The notes under the pieces: generated by a model
Databases searched by the model: none
The model's input: only the letters and a program-made list of their open reading frames with translations
Told to the model about the DNA's origin: nothing
Part shown: positions 31,921 to 41,854 of the stretch, in pieces
Layout of the letters: each line of letters starts with the position of its first letter
Numbering within the stretch: the stretch's first letter is position 1
DNA from: Sedimentisphaerales bacterium
Lineage (GTDB): Bacteria > Planctomycetota > Phycisphaerae > Sedimentisphaerales > SG8-4
Length of the DNA stretch: 64,000 nucleotides
Assembly: GCA_016928975.1 (NCBI GenBank)
Contig: JAFGJR010000006.1
Span: 1-64,000, forward strand
Reading direction: 5' to 3'
Made by a program: the position numbers and the translations under genes

Positions 31921-32340
31921 ATGGCGATGATGCCAAAAAGAGTCAAATACCGCAAGGCGCAACGGGGCCGCATGAAAGGCAATGCGCAGCGAGCCAACTA
32001 CGTTGCGTTTGGCGAATACGGCTTACAGGCGCTGGAGATGAGCTGGGTGACGGCCAAGAACATCGAGGCCGGTCGTGTGGCGGCGACCCACTACCTCCAT
32101 CGCGAGGGAAAGGTCTACATCCGGATCTTCCCCCACCAGCCGGTGTCTTCGAAACCGCTGGAGACTCGTATGGGAAAGGGCAAGGGCGAGCCGGAGTTCT
32201 GGATCGCCCGCGTCCGGCCGGGGCAGATCTGCTTCGAAGTCGGTGGCGTCAGCGAGGAAGTGGCCAAGCAGGCGCTTTCGCGAGTCGCCCACAAAATGCC
32301 CATCCGGTGCCGCTTTGTGAAGCGACGACATTCGCTGTAG
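31921..32340 (+). CDS. rplP: Ribosomal protein L16
   Basis: A 139-residue protein near the A-site tRNA elbow. It has [17 protein letters not shown] at the start, then [20 protein letters not shown] and [20 protein letters not shown]. It lies 43 bases after rpsC and 14 before rpmC. Confidence 0.97.
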   Translation: MAMMPKRVKYRKAQRGRMKGNAQRANYVAFGEYGLQALEMSWVTAKNIEAGRVAATHYLHREGKVYIRIFPHQPVSSKPLETRMGKGKGEPEFWIARVRPGQICFEVGGVSEEVAKQALSRVAHKMPIRCRFVKRRHSL

Positions 32341-32354
32341 GACAGGAGATAGCC

Positions 32355-32540
32355 GTGAAGGCCAAGCAACTGCGGGAAATGAGCCGAGATGAGCTCGGCA
32401 GCACGCTGGAGGATCTGGAAAAGCGTCTGTTCGACCTGCGTTCGCAGGCAGTGACGCAGAAGCTCGAGAACTCGAAATCGATTATCAACGTGCGTCGCGA
32501 TATCGCACGGATCAAGACCATCTTGCACGAGAAGAAGTAG
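32355..32540 (+). CDS. rpmC: Ribosomal protein L29
   Basis: A 61-residue two-helix protein at the tunnel exit: [20 protein letters not shown] then [18 protein letters not shown]. The start is a GTG at 32355 with GGAGAT upstream, the only one giving a normal-length L29; the open frame continues upstream into rplP. Confidence 0.94.
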   Translation: MKAKQLREMSRDELGSTLEDLEKRLFDLRSQAVTQKLENSKSIINVRRDIARIKTILHEKK

Positions 32541-32550
32541 GTGGCCCTGG

Positions 32551-32838
32551 ATGCAGGAGCAGCGGAAAGTTGCCTTTATGGAAACAGCAAAGACGAAGAC
32601 GGTAACCGGGATTGTCACGAGCAACAGTGGCAGCAAGAGCATCCGGGTGACTATCGACTACAAGGTGCGGCATCCGAAGTACAACAAGTACGTTCGGCGC
32701 CAGACGAGACTTGGCGTTCACGACGAGCGCAACGAAGGCAAGGTCGGCGATCTGGTGGAGATCACCGAGTGCCGGCCGATGAGCAAGACGAAAAGTTGGC
32801 GCCTTGTGCGAGTGATTCAGAAGGCAGTGCAGGCTTGA
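32551..32838 (+). CDS. rpsQ: Ribosomal protein S17
   Basis: A 95-residue OB-fold 16S-binding protein: [40 protein letters not shown] and [20 protein letters not shown]. The ATG at 32551 is preceded by AGGTGG; the ATG at 32578, with GGAAAG upstream, would give an 86-residue protein closer to the family length. Either is possible. Confidence 0.94.
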   Translation: MQEQRKVAFMETAKTKTVTGIVTSNSGSKSIRVTIDYKVRHPKYNKYVRRQTRLGVHDERNEGKVGDLVEITECRPMSKTKSWRLVRVIQKAVQA

Positions 32839-32860
32839 GAGCCCGAGAGATTCGAAGATT

Positions 32861-33247
32861 ATGATTCAGCCATTTACAATGTTGGACGTTGCCGACAATT
32901 CCGGCGTGAAGTCGGCAATGTGTATTCGGGTCAAGCGGGGAACCTCCTCCCGGGGCAACTTCACGCGGTCGATGGCCACGGTGGGAGACGTGATTTGGGT
33001 CGCCATCAAGAAGTCACTGCCCACGTGCCAACTGGACGACAAGAAGGTGCACAAGTGCGTGGTGATTCGCACGAAGAGCCCGGTCCGGCGGCCCGATGGA
33101 AGCTATGTGCGGTTTGACAGCAACGCCGCCGTGATGATCGACAACGAAGGCAACCCGATCGGCACCCGCATCTTCGGCGCGGTGGCTCGCGAGCTTCGCG
33201 AGAAGAACTACATGAAGATCATCTCGCTGGCAGGCGAGGTGGTGTAG
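32861..33247 (+). CDS. rplN: Ribosomal protein L14
   Basis: A 128-residue intersubunit-bridge protein beginning [20 protein letters not shown] and ending [19 protein letters not shown] plus IISLAGEVV. It is slightly longer than the standard 122 residues because of a loop ([19 protein letters not shown]). It starts the spc-type part of the cluster, 22 bases after rpsQ. Confidence 0.96.
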   Translation: MIQPFTMLDVADNSGVKSAMCIRVKRGTSSRGNFTRSMATVGDVIWVAIKKSLPTCQLDDKKVHKCVVIRTKSPVRRPDGSYVRFDSNAAVMIDNEGNPIGTRIFGAVARELREKNYMKIISLAGEVV

Positions 33248-33277
33248 CAGAGACTTGGATTGAAGAAGAGGCGGTAC

Positions 33278-33610
33278 ATGGCCTTACATGTGAAAAAAGG
33301 TGACACGGTGCAGATCATCGCCGGCGACCACAAAGGGCAGAGCGGCCGGGTCCTGCACGTCTATCCCGACAGGAATATGGTGGTCGTCCAGGGGCAGAAC
33401 ATCGTGAAGAAACACGTTCGTCCGTCCCGGCGGAATCCCCAGGGCGGGCGCATCAGCATCGAGCAGCCGATCCACATCAGCAAGGTGTTGCCGGTGAGCC
33501 CCAAGTCGTCGAAGGGCGCCCGCGTGCGCTACTCTCAGGGGCCGGATGGGAGCAAAAGGCGCGTCACCGTGGACGGTGCCGAAATCGGGGTCGTCAGAAA
33601 GGCGAAATGA
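33278..33610 (+). CDS. rplX: Ribosomal protein L24
   Basis: A 110-residue assembly initiator of the 50S. The KOW motif is KGDTVQIIAGDHKGQSGRVL, followed by VVVQGQNIVKKHVRPSRRNP. The ATG at 33278 has GAAGAAGAGG upstream; an earlier in-frame TTG at 33260 overlaps this ribosome site and is rejected. Confidence 0.95.
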   Translation: MALHVKKGDTVQIIAGDHKGQSGRVLHVYPDRNMVVVQGQNIVKKHVRPSRRNPQGGRISIEQPIHISKVLPVSPKSSKGARVRYSQGPDGSKRRVTVDGAEIGVVRKAK

Positions 33611-33666
33611 GCGCACCGGCGGATCGTGGAATCCGGGGTGTAGAGAAACGAAGATAGAGCAGGCAT

Positions 33667-34230
33667 ATGGCGCGTCTACGGGACATATACAAGTCGAAGA
33701 TAGTGCAGGAGCTCCAGAAGGAGTTTCACTACAGGAGCATCATGGCCGTCCCGAAGGTGGAGAAGGTCATGATCTCGATGGGCATCGGCCGGGCGACACA
33801 GGACAAGAAGTACATCGAGCTGGCCAGGAAGGACCTGGCCGCGATCAGCGGTCAGCAGCCCGTCGTGTGCAAGGCCAAGAAGAGCGTGTCGAACTTCAAG
33901 GTCCGCCAGGGCCAGGAGACCGGCCTGAAGGTCACGTTGCGCGGCGTGCGCATGTACGAGTTCATGGACCGGCTGATCAACCTGGCGATCCCGCGGGTCC
34001 GCGACTTTCGTGGTTTGAACCCGAACAGCTTCGACGGCCGTGGCAACTATTCGATGGGCCTGGCCGAGCAGAGCGTGTTCCCGGAGATCAACCCGGCCAA
34101 GGTCGAGTTCCAGCAGGGCATGAACATCACCTTCAGCACGACGGCGCGAACGGACGAAGAGGCCCGTCGGCTGCTGGCCTTGTTCGGGATGCCGTTCCGA
34201 TCGCAGACGGCTGGGCAGGCCGCCAGTTAG
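33667..34230 (+). CDS. rplE: Ribosomal protein L5
   Basis: A 187-residue 5S rRNA-binding protein with VPKVEKVMISMGIGRATQDK, RVRDFRGLNPNSFDGRGNY and QSVFPEINPAKVEFQQGMNI. It contacts the P-site tRNA and S13. Confidence 0.97.
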   Translation: MARLRDIYKSKIVQELQKEFHYRSIMAVPKVEKVMISMGIGRATQDKKYIELARKDLAAISGQQPVVCKAKKSVSNFKVRQGQETGLKVTLRGVRMYEFMDRLINLAIPRVRDFRGLNPNSFDGRGNYSMGLAEQSVFPEINPAKVEFQQGMNITFSTTARTDEEARRLLALFGMPFRSQTAGQAAS

Positions 34231-34264
34231 ACCATAGCAGGCAGCGGTAATGTGGAGCGCATGA

Positions 34265-34450
34265 ATGTCGACGAAGGCATTAGAGAACAAAGTCAAGAGG
34301 AAACAGAGGTATCGCGTCCGGGAGTACACGCGGTGTGAGTTGTGCGGACGGTCGCATGCGGTCTACCGTAAGTTCAAGGTTTGTCGCATCTGTTTCCGAA
34401 TGTTGGCCAACGAGGGCAAGATCCCGGGAGTCAAGAAAGCCAGTTGGTGA
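34265..34450 (+). CDS. rpsN: Ribosomal protein S14, zinc-binding short form
   Basis: A 61-residue S14 of the zinc type: [20 protein letters not shown] supplies four cysteines. It belongs to the 30S head. The short zinc form, rather than the 101-residue zinc-free form, is encoded in this position. Confidence 0.96.
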   Translation: MSTKALENKVKRKQRYRVREYTRCELCGRSHAVYRKFKVCRICFRMLANEGKIPGVKKASW

Positions 34451-34485
34451 AACGGTCCGAATTCCCAACGTGCAGGATGTAAGTC

Positions 34486-34887
34486 ATGAGTTTGAGCGAC
34501 CCGATAGCAGATATGTTGACCCGCATCCGCAATGCAGTGCGGTCCAACAAACGACAGGTGAACGTCAGGGCGTCGAGGATATGCGAGGGCATCGCGGCGG
34601 CGCTCCAGCGGGAGGGCTACATCGAGAACTTCGATCGAATCGACGATGGCACGAAGCAGGGCATCCTGCGGATCACGCTCAAGTACGACCCGGAAGGGCG
34701 GCCCGCCATCAGCGAGATCAAGAGGACCAGCAGACCCGGCTGCCGGATGTATGCCTCCACTGACAGCCTGCCGAAGGTCATGGGCGGCATGGGCGTCGCG
34801 ATTGTATCGACAAGCAAAGGCGTGATCAGTGATCGGAACTGCCGCGAGAGCAAGGTCGGCGGCGAAGTGCTTTGCACGGTAAGCTAA
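34486..34887 (+). CDS. rpsH: Ribosomal protein S8
   Basis: A 133-residue 16S central-domain protein: DPIADMLTRIRNAVRSNKRQ at the start and the C-terminal MGVAIVSTSKGVISDRNCRE. S8 also represses the spc operon in enterobacteria. Its TAA stop is directly followed by the rplF ATG. Confidence 0.97.
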   Translation: MSLSDPIADMLTRIRNAVRSNKRQVNVRASRICEGIAAALQREGYIENFDRIDDGTKQGILRITLKYDPEGRPAISEIKRTSRPGCRMYASTDSLPKVMGGMGVAIVSTSKGVISDRNCRESKVGGEVLCTVS

Positions 34888-35469
34888 ATGAGTCGAATTG
34901 GCAAAAAACCCGTTGAGATTCCGCAGGGCGTGAAAGTCGAGCAGCAGGGCCGGACGCTGAAGATCTCCGGTCCCCAAGGGTCGATGGACCTCCAGTGCCA
35001 CGAGAAGATCACCGTGAAGGTGGATGCCGCGCAGCACAAGGTCGAGGTCATCAACCCGCGACCGGAGGATCGTCAGAGCCGAGAGCTTCACGGCACGACC
35101 CGTGCCCTGATCGCCAACATCGTGGCCGGCGTCAGTAAGGGCTACGAGAAGAAGATGGAGATCTACGGCACCGGCTACAGCGCGAAGGAACAGAGCGGCA
35201 AGCTCGTGCTACAGGTCGGCTATGCTCACACTGTGGAACTGCCGATCCCGAAGGGGATAAAAGTGACCATCGATGTGCCCGCGACGCGAGGCAATGACGT
35301 CCCGGCCAAGCTGACCATCCGTGGGGTTGACAAGGCTTGCCTGGGTCAGTTCGCCTCGGATGTTAGAAGGGTCAGACCGCCTGAGCCGTACAAGGGCAAG
35401 GGTATCCGGTACGCGGATGAGCAGGTCCGGCACAAGGTCGGCAAGGCGTTTGCTTCAGGTGCGGCGTAA
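34888..35469 (+). CDS. rplF: Ribosomal protein L6
   Basis: A 193-residue two-domain protein near the factor-binding site: [40 protein letters not shown] and [20 protein letters not shown]. It begins with no gap after rpsH, so translational coupling is likely. The C-terminus runs some residues past the usual end ([10 protein letters not shown]). Confidence 0.97.
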   Translation: MSRIGKKPVEIPQGVKVEQQGRTLKISGPQGSMDLQCHEKITVKVDAAQHKVEVINPRPEDRQSRELHGTTRALIANIVAGVSKGYEKKMEIYGTGYSAKEQSGKLVLQVGYAHTVELPIPKGIKVTIDVPATRGNDVPAKLTIRGVDKACLGQFASDVRRVRPPEPYKGKGIRYADEQVRHKVGKAFASGAA

Positions 35470-35486
35470 TAGAGAAATCGGATTCT

Positions 35487-35855
35487 ATGAAGACGGAAAA
35501 ACACAAGGCAGCAGCGTTGCGACGCAGACGTCACGTGCGAAAGAGGGTTTCTGGGACGCCGGAGAGGCCCCGTCTGTCCGTGTTTCGCTCGAACAAGCAC
35601 ATCTACGCACAGTTGATCGACGACACGGCTGGGGTCACGCTGGTTGCCGCCAGCACGAAGGGCAAAGCTTTGAGGGACCAGTTGCCCAACGGTGCCAAGA
35701 AGAGGCAGGAGGCGGAGGCCGTGGGCGAGGCCCTGGCCAAGGGAGCGCTGGATGTTGGCATCAAATGCGTCTGCTTTGATCGGAATCGTTACAAGTATCA
35801 TGGCCGAGTGAAGTCTCTTGCCGACGCGGCACGAAAAGCCGGGTTGGCATTCTAG
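35487..35855 (+). CDS. rplR: Ribosomal protein L18
   Basis: A 122-residue 5S rRNA-binding protein: [40 protein letters not shown] and the C-terminal [19 protein letters not shown]. Confidence 0.97.
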   Translation: MKTEKHKAAALRRRRHVRKRVSGTPERPRLSVFRSNKHIYAQLIDDTAGVTLVAASTKGKALRDQLPNGAKKRQEAEAVGEALAKGALDVGIKCVCFDRNRYKYHGRVKSLADAARKAGLAF

Positions 35856-35884
35856 GACAGAAAGGCAGAGACTGGGAGACGAAA

Positions 35885-36388
35885 TTGGCGACTGAACCCG
35901 TTAGAACACCGGAATTCGAAGAAAAGCCGTTGGAAGATACGGTGGTCAAGATCTATCGTTGCGCCAAGGTGGTCAAGGGCGGCCGTCGATTCAGCTTCGC
36001 GGCGTTGGTGGTCGCCGGCGACCGGGCGGGTAATGTCGGCGTTGGCTACGGCAAAGCCAACGAAGTGCCGCAAGCCGTGGAGAAGGGCGTCAAGGACGCC
36101 AAGAAGTCCCTGCACCCGATCCCGCTGGTGGGGCGCACGCTGCCGCACCCGGTGATCGGCAGGTACAGGGCCACGAAGATCATGCTGGTGCCGGCGGCGC
36201 CGGGCACGGGTGTGATCGCCGGCTCCAGCGCCAGAGCGGTGCTGGAGTTTGCGGGGGTCGGCGACGTCCTGACCAAGGTCTACGGCAGCACCTCCGCCAA
36301 GAACGTCGTCAAGGCAACTCTTGACGGTCTGCTGAAATTGCGGAGCAAGCAGACCATCGAGTCGTTGCGAGGCGTTGCAGTTGCGTAG
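35885..36388 (+). CDS. rpsE: Ribosomal protein S5
   Basis: A 167-residue decoding-fidelity protein: VVKIYRCAKVVKGGRRFSFA, GVGYGKANEVPQAVEKGVKD and RAVLEFAGVGDVLTKVYGST. The start is a TTG at 35885. The next gene is rplO 29 bases on; rpmD (L30), normally between them, is absent. Confidence 0.96.
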   Translation: MATEPVRTPEFEEKPLEDTVVKIYRCAKVVKGGRRFSFAALVVAGDRAGNVGVGYGKANEVPQAVEKGVKDAKKSLHPIPLVGRTLPHPVIGRYRATKIMLVPAAPGTGVIAGSSARAVLEFAGVGDVLTKVYGSTSAKNVVKATLDGLLKLRSKQTIESLRGVAVA

Positions 36389-36417
36389 CGACAAGCATGG
36401 CTAATTGGGTGAGTTCG

Positions 36418-36906
36418 ATGTTAAGTCATGAGATTACTTCTGTCGTCGGTAGACACAAGGCACGCAAGCGCGTCGGACGTGGCCGCGGTAGTGGCCAGGG
36501 AGGGTCCGCCGGGCGAGGAACCAAAGGCAGTCTGAGCCGAGCCGGGGCCAAGAAATTCTCGCTCTACGAAGGTGGCGCGACGCCCATCTTCAGGCACCTG
36601 CCGAAACGCGGATTCAACAACAAGGAATTCGCAACACGGTTCATGGTTGTGAATGTCTCGCAACTGGAGCGGTTCGAGGACGGCGCCCAGGTCGGCGTGG
36701 AGCAGTTGTCCATTGCCGGCTTGATTCCTGGAGTCCAGACGAAGGTGAAGATCCTTGGGGATGGTGAGTTGACAAAGCGATTGCAGGTGGTCGCCCACAA
36801 ATTCAGCAAGTCGGCGGAGCAGAAGATCGTCGGCTGCGGCGGGACCGCCACGAAGATCGCCAAACCGAAGAAGCCGGCCAGGAGGAGGAAGCGAGAGAAG
36901 GCCTGA
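36418..36906 (+). CDS. rplO: Ribosomal protein L15
   Basis: A 162-residue protein with the glycine/arginine-rich N-terminus RKRVGRGRGSGQGGSAGRGT, then SLYEGGATPIFRHLPKRGFN. The ATG at 36418 is chosen because GGGTGAG lies just upstream; the in-frame ATG at 36397 lacks a ribosome site. The C-terminus ends in a basic tail (KPKKPARRRKREKA). Confidence 0.95.
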   Translation: MLSHEITSVVGRHKARKRVGRGRGSGQGGSAGRGTKGSLSRAGAKKFSLYEGGATPIFRHLPKRGFNNKEFATRFMVVNVSQLERFEDGAQVGVEQLSIAGLIPGVQTKVKILGDGELTKRLQVVAHKFSKSAEQKIVGCGGTATKIAKPKKPARRRKREKA

Positions 36907-36958
36907 CGATGTCGGCTTTGAAGCCGATGGGACACTATAATCTGCGGAGAACGCATAC

Positions 36959-38317
36959 GTGATAGGTACAATTGTCAATATCTTCAGGATTCAGGATCTG
37001 CGGAACAAGATCCTGTTTACCATGGCTCTGTTAATGATCTACCGCATTGGGTTCCACATCCCCAACCCGTGCTTCAATCAGGAGCAGATCGCAGAGGCGG
37101 CGGCCAACCGGGACACGGAAAGCCCCCTTGGCCGGGCGGCGGCGTACCTGCAGTTGTTCACGGGCGGCAACTTGAGGCAGAGCACCCTCTTTGGCCTGGG
37201 CATCATGCCCTACATCACGGCGTCGATCATTCTGATGCTGCTGGGTGAGGTGATCCCTTCACTCAAGAAACTACGGCAGGAGGGGCAGACGGGCTATAAG
37301 AAGATACAGGAGTATACTCGTTATCTGACGGTGCTCATCTGCGTCGTCCAGTCTCTCATGTACCTGCGCATGATGGGAGGCAGCGAATACATCTATCCCG
37401 GCATGGCCACACAGGCGATCCTGATGGGCGTCGTCGGCATGACCGCCGGCACGATCTTCCTGATGTGGCTGGGCGAGCAGATCGATGAATACGGAATCGG
37501 CAACGGCATCAGCTTGATCATCATGGCCGGCATCATCGCCAGGATGCCGTGGGTGGTCGGCTCTCTGTTTGCCAATGTCGATTTCAGGGTCGGCGCGGAT
37601 CCCGGTGCGATTGGACCGCCCAAACTCGTCTTTCTGGCGGTGGCCGGTGTCTCCGTGATCGCCGGGGCGATCCTGATCACGCAGGGACAGCGCCGAATCC
37701 CGATTCAGCAGGCCAAGCAGATGCGAGGTCGCCGTATGTATGGCGGTCAGAGACATTACCTGCCACTGAGAGTCAATCACGGCGGCGTCATGCCGATCAT
37801 CTTCGCGTCCAGCTTCATGATGTTCCCTCCGATCATCATGCAGCAAGTGGCAAGGCTGTTCCCGGAGAGTGGCGTGCTTCGAACGATAACCGCGGCGCTG
37901 AGCACAAGCTCGTTCACGTACAATGTGCTGTATATGCTGCTGATCTTCCTGTTTGCCTATTTCTGGGTCACGGTTCAGTTCCAGCCTCGCGATATGGCCA
38001 AGAACCTGCGCGACTCGGGCAGCTTCATCCCGGGGCTTCGCCCGGGCCGCAGGACGGCCGAGTACCTCGAGACGGTGATGATGCGCATCACCTATTACGG
38101 TGCCGCGTTCCTGGCTGCCATCGCTGTGATCCCCAGCGTGGCCGCGTATGCGCTGGGTATCCCCTGGACGATCACGAACTTCCTCGGCGGCACGGGCCTG
38201 CTGATCGTGGTGAGTGTCTCGCTCGATCTGGTCCAGAAGATCGAGGCGAACCTCCTGATGCGGAGCTACGATGGCTTCACGCCGGGCGGCGGCAGGATTA
38301 AAGGGGCGTATGCATGA
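36959..38317 (+). CDS. secY: Preprotein translocase channel SecY
   Basis: A 452-residue inner-membrane channel with about ten membrane segments, for example ILFTMALLMIYRIGFHIP, PYITASIILMLLGEVIPSL and MPIIFASSFMMFPPIIM. The cytoplasmic loop RRIPIQQAKQMRGRRMYGGQ and SFIPGLRPGRRTAEYL are SecY signatures. The start is a GTG at 36959 with GCGGAGA upstream. The last codons overlap adk by four bases (ATGA). Confidence 0.97.
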   Translation: MIGTIVNIFRIQDLRNKILFTMALLMIYRIGFHIPNPCFNQEQIAEAAANRDTESPLGRAAAYLQLFTGGNLRQSTLFGLGIMPYITASIILMLLGEVIPSLKKLRQEGQTGYKKIQEYTRYLTVLICVVQSLMYLRMMGGSEYIYPGMATQAILMGVVGMTAGTIFLMWLGEQIDEYGIGNGISLIIMAGIIARMPWVVGSLFANVDFRVGADPGAIGPPKLVFLAVAGVSVIAGAILITQGQRRIPIQQAKQMRGRRMYGGQRHYLPLRVNHGGVMPIIFASSFMMFPPIIMQQVARLFPESGVLRTITAALSTSSFTYNVLYMLLIFLFAYFWVTVQFQPRDMAKNLRDSGSFIPGLRPGRRTAEYLETVMMRITYYGAAFLAAIAVIPSVAAYALGIPWTITNFLGGTGLLIVVSVSLDLVQKIEANLLMRSYDGFTPGGGRIKGAYA

Positions 38318-38982
38318 GAATCGTCGTGTTAGGTGCGCCCGGCGCGGGCAAAGGAACGCATTGCAAGCGGATCGCCGACAAGCATCGGCTTGTGCATTTG
38401 TCGAGCGGCGACATTCTCCGGCGCGAGCGAGCGCAAGGCACCGAACTGGGTAAGAAGGCGCAAAGCTATATGGACGGGGGCACGCTGGTGCCCGACGATC
38501 TCATCGTCCAGATGATGAGCAACGCGATCGCCAACGCCGGGCCGGCAGGCTTCGTGTTGGATGGGTTTCCTCGGACTGTGAATCAGGCCAAGGCGCTGGA
38601 TGAGTCCTTGGCGGGCAGCCGAAGTGGCATCGACATTGTGATAAACCTCGAGGTCGATGACGGCGTAGTACTGGACAGAATCACGGGACGGAGAAGCTGT
38701 CCAAAGTGCGGGGCCGTGTACCACGTCAGGAACATGCCGCCGAAACAAGACGGGGTTTGTGACCTGGACGGCACGAAGCTCGTGCAGCGCCCGGATGACA
38801 CTGAAGGGGTGGTCAAGAACCGGCTCGCGACGTACTATCAGCAGACAGAGCCCGTCGTCCAGTACTACAAGAGCCAGAGAACCGTCTACGATATCGACGC
38901 TAATCTCGACGCCGATAGCGCAGCGGCCGTTATCTTTGGCAAGCTGGACACGCTTGCCGGAAAAGCCAGGCGCAGGTCGTGA
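38314..38982 (+). CDS. adk: Adenylate kinase
   Basis: A 222-residue long-form enzyme interconverting ATP+AMP and two ADP. The P-loop is GAPGAGKGTHCKRIA, the AMP site includes HLSSGDILR and GFVLDGFPRT, and the LID carries CPKCGAVYH...CDLDG, a Cys3-Asp zinc site like that of Bacillus. It is translationally coupled to secY. Confidence 0.97.
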   Translation: MRIVVLGAPGAGKGTHCKRIADKHRLVHLSSGDILRRERAQGTELGKKAQSYMDGGTLVPDDLIVQMMSNAIANAGPAGFVLDGFPRTVNQAKALDESLAGSRSGIDIVINLEVDDGVVLDRITGRRSCPKCGAVYHVRNMPPKQDGVCDLDGTKLVQRPDDTEGVVKNRLATYYQQTEPVVQYYKSQRTVYDIDANLDADSAAAVIFGKLDTLAGKARRRS

Positions 38983-39018
38983 CAGCGGATGCGCCGAACG
39001 AGGTGATGAAGTCGTGAA

Positions 39019-39798
39019 ATGGCTATAACGCTACGCAGTCGCAGAGAGATTGAGTTGATGCGTCGGGCGGGAGCGGTAGTAGCCGATGTTCTTTCAAAAT
39101 TGCAGAAGATCGCAGCCCCGGGTGTGACGACCGAGGACCTGGACGAAATGGCGCTGCGGATGACGGAAGAGGCCGGCGCTGAGGCCCTTTTCCAGGGGGT
39201 TCGGAGCCCGCAGGCGAAAATCCCCTTTCCCGGAGCCATCTGTGCATCCGTGAACGAGCAGGTCGTGCACGGGATTCCGTCCCGCGAAACGGTGCTGCAG
39301 GCGGGAGATATCCTGAGCGTCGATTTCGGGGTCCGGCTGGATGGCTATTGCGGCGATGCAGCGGTGACTGTGCCGATCGGCGAGGTCTCAGCGGACCGAC
39401 GAAAGCTCATGGAAGTCACCCGGGAGGTGCTGGGTATCGCTATTGCGAGAATGCGACCCGGGATTCGGTGGAGTCAGATCGCCGCGGTTATGCAGCGGCA
39501 TGCTGAGTCCGCGGGTTTCTCGGTGGTGCGGGATTTCGTCGGGCACGGCATCGGCACGAAGATGCACGAGGACCCCAAGGTCCCGAATTTTGTCAGCGAT
39601 GAGCTACTGGCGGAGGACATCGTGCTGACGGACGGGATGGTGCTTGCCGTGGAGCCGATGATCAACGGGGGAACCAGCGTCGTTCGGACGCTGGCCAACG
39701 GATGGACGGTAGTGACCCGAGACGGCAAAAGCTCGGCTCACTTCGAGCATACGATCGCCGTGGTCAGGGGTGGCTGCGAGGTTCTGACGGTGAAGTGA
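39019..39798 (+). CDS. map: Methionine aminopeptidase, type I
   Basis: A 259-residue dimetal enzyme that removes the initiator methionine. The metal ligands are in [18 protein letters not shown] (two Asp), [12 protein letters not shown] (His), LAVEPM (Glu) and [10 protein letters not shown] (Glu). It sits in the usual secY-adk-map-infA order. Confidence 0.97.
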   Translation: MAITLRSRREIELMRRAGAVVADVLSKLQKIAAPGVTTEDLDEMALRMTEEAGAEALFQGVRSPQAKIPFPGAICASVNEQVVHGIPSRETVLQAGDILSVDFGVRLDGYCGDAAVTVPIGEVSADRRKLMEVTREVLGIAIARMRPGIRWSQIAAVMQRHAESAGFSVVRDFVGHGIGTKMHEDPKVPNFVSDELLAEDIVLTDGMVLAVEPMINGGTSVVRTLANGWTVVTRDGKSSAHFEHTIAVVRGGCEVLTVK

Positions 39799-39884
39799 GG
39801 CGGCCTGTGAGGCAGGCCGCAGGACAGTCGGACGGTCATGGATGCCGCCGGCTGCCCGGTGGTTTTGCTCAGGTATGGATGTTC

Positions 39885-40100
39885 ATGACGAAGAAGGATG
39901 CAATAAGACTACAGGCGAAGGTGATCGAAGCTCTGCCGAATGCCATGTTCAAGGTTGAGCTCGAGAACGGCCACAGAGTCCTGGCCCACGTGTCCGGGAA
40001 GATGAGGATGAACTTCATCCGCATCCTGCCGGGCGATGTGGTGACGGTGGAAATGTCGCCATACGACCTGAACAGGGGGCGGATCGTGCTGCGACACTGA
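39885..40100 (+). CDS. infA: Translation initiation factor IF-1
   Basis: A 71-residue OB-fold factor that blocks the A site during initiation: [39 protein letters not shown] and [14 protein letters not shown]. The ATG at 39885 gives the family start ([10 protein letters not shown]); the ATG at 39879 would add two residues. Confidence 0.96.
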   Translation: MTKKDAIRLQAKVIEALPNAMFKVELENGHRVLAHVSGKMRMNFIRILPGDVVTVEMSPYDLNRGRIVLRH

Positions 40101-40147
40101 GGCCGGTGCCGGCGGACCGGACGGGCCTGTAGAACAGGGAATTGCTT

Positions 40148-40261
40148 ATGAAAGTACGAAGCTCAGTCAAGCGGATTTGTGAGAACTGCAAGATCATTCG
40201 CCGCAAAGGCGTGGTCCGCGTGATCTGTTCGAACCCGCGGCACAAGCAGCGCCAGGGGTAG
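40148..40261 (+). CDS. rpmJ: Ribosomal protein L36
   Basis: A 37-residue protein starting [20 protein letters not shown] and ending [13 protein letters not shown]. The zinc ligands C11, C14, C27 and H32 are all present. It lies between infA and rpsM as expected. Confidence 0.97.
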   Translation: MKVRSSVKRICENCKIIRRKGVVRVICSNPRHKQRQG

Positions 40262-40318
40262 GGAACGGGATGCGGTCGCAATGCAAGCAGTGGCAATGAT
40301 GGCGAAAAGGAAAGGAAT

Positions 40319-40702
40319 ATGCCGCGTATAGTTGGTGTTGATATTCCCGACAACAAGGCGATCTGGATCTCCTTGACCTACGTGCCGGGGATCGGCAAGT
40401 GGACGGCAGGGCAGATCCTCAAGGAAGCCCGGATCGAAACGATGACCAAGGCGAACAAGCTCAGCGAAGATGAGTTGAGCCGGATCACACAGATCATCGA
40501 TCGCAACTACGTCGTTGGAGGTCAGCTCCGCCGACAGATCGCGCAGAACATCGCGCGGCTCCGCGACATCGGGTGCTATCGAGGGATACGGCATCGAAAG
40601 GGCCTGCCCGTTCGTGGGCAGCACACGCAGAGCAACGCCCGCACCCGCAAGGGGCCGCGAAAAACCGTGGCCGGAAAGAAGGGTGTGAAGGAGCAGCGAT
40701 AA
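40319..40702 (+). CDS. rpsM: Ribosomal protein S13
   Basis: A 127-residue 30S head protein: [40 protein letters not shown] and [18 protein letters not shown]. It ends one base before rpsK. Confidence 0.97.
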   Translation: MPRIVGVDIPDNKAIWISLTYVPGIGKWTAGQILKEARIETMTKANKLSEDELSRITQIIDRNYVVGGQLRRQIAQNIARLRDIGCYRGIRHRKGLPVRGQHTQSNARTRKGPRKTVAGKKGVKEQR

Positions 40703-40703
40703 G

Positions 40704-41084
40704 ATGGCCAAGAGTGGAAAACGGAAGATCAGGAAGAACGTCGTTCGAGCGATTGTGCACATCAAGGCGACGTTCAACAACACGTTGATCACGATCACCG
40801 ATGTGGATGGCGACGCGATCTGTTCGGGTTCGGCAGGCAGCGTGGGCTTCAAGGGCTCGCGCAAGAGCACGCCGTTCGCCGCCCAGCAGGCGGCGCAGAA
40901 CTGCGCCAATGCCGCCATGCGCAACGGAGTCCGCGAGGTGGAAATCAAGGTGAAAGGCCCCGGCGCGGGCCGCGAATCGGCGATTTCCGCCATGCAGCAG
41001 GCGGGTCTGCGGATCACCTCCATCGAAGACGTGACTCCGCTTCCGCACAACGGCTGCAGGCCGCCAAAGCGTAGAAGAGTATAA
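40704..41084 (+). CDS. rpsK: Ribosomal protein S11
   Basis: A 126-residue platform protein: [40 protein letters not shown] and [18 protein letters not shown]. Confidence 0.97.
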   Translation: MAKSGKRKIRKNVVRAIVHIKATFNNTLITITDVDGDAICSGSAGSVGFKGSRKSTPFAAQQAAQNCANAAMRNGVREVEIKVKGPGAGRESAISAMQQAGLRITSIEDVTPLPHNGCRPPKRRRV

Positions 41085-41118
41085 CCGGGTACCGCAGGCC
41101 CTGAGGAGATCAGTTCGT

Positions 41119-41751
41119 ATGGGACGTTATGTCGGTCCATCCTGTAGACAATGCCGGCGCGAGGGAATGAAGCTGTTCCTGAAAGGAACGAAGTGCGAAA
41201 CCGCCAAGTGTCAGATCGAGCGGAGACAGAGGAGTCTGGCGCCCGGCATGCACGGGTGGCGAAAGGCGCGGCTGGGCGAATACGGCGTGCGCCTGCGCGA
41301 AAAGCAGAAGATCAAGAGGTACTATGGCGTCTATGAACGGCAGTTCATGCGGTTCTTCCACCTGGCCGAGCGGATCAAGGGCAACACGGGAGAGAACCTG
41401 CTGCAGTTGCTGGAACGGCGTCTGGACAACGTGGTCTACAAGCTGAACTTCGCTCCCTCGCGCAAGGCGGCCCGGGTGTTCATCGCCCACGGGCATATCT
41501 ACGTGAACGGCCGCAAGGTGGATGTCAGCGATCGGATCCTGAAGACAGGCGATAAGATCACCCTGAAGAACTCCGAAAAGAGCCTCAAACGCGTAAAGCA
41601 GCAACTGGAGAGCAACCCGAACTTCGCGACGCAGGCATGGCTGCAGTTGGATCGCGACAAGCCGGCGGCGACGATCGTCGCCCTGCCGACGCGGGAGGAT
41701 GTGCAGATCCCCGTCGAGGAGCAGTTGGTGGTGGAGTTCTGTTCGAGGTAG
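41119..41751 (+). CDS. rpsD: Ribosomal protein S4, zinc-binding form
   Basis: A 210-residue assembly initiator and mRNA-entry helicase component. The N-terminal C9-x2-C12 and C26-x4-C31 form a zinc site, followed by PGMHGWRKARLGEYGVRLRE and the S4-fold LLERRLDNVVYKLNFAPSRK. It precedes rpoA by 103 bases. Confidence 0.97.
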   Translation: MGRYVGPSCRQCRREGMKLFLKGTKCETAKCQIERRQRSLAPGMHGWRKARLGEYGVRLREKQKIKRYYGVYERQFMRFFHLAERIKGNTGENLLQLLERRLDNVVYKLNFAPSRKAARVFIAHGHIYVNGRKVDVSDRILKTGDKITLKNSEKSLKRVKQQLESNPNFATQAWLQLDRDKPAATIVALPTREDVQIPVEEQLVVEFCSR

Positions 41752-41854
41752 GCTCGGAGAACCAGAATGCGGAATAGCGACATGGAAACAACAGGCCGGA
41801 GGGAGAACTGCATTTTGTTGTGTATAAGGACGAGAGTTTAGATCGGAGGCCGAT

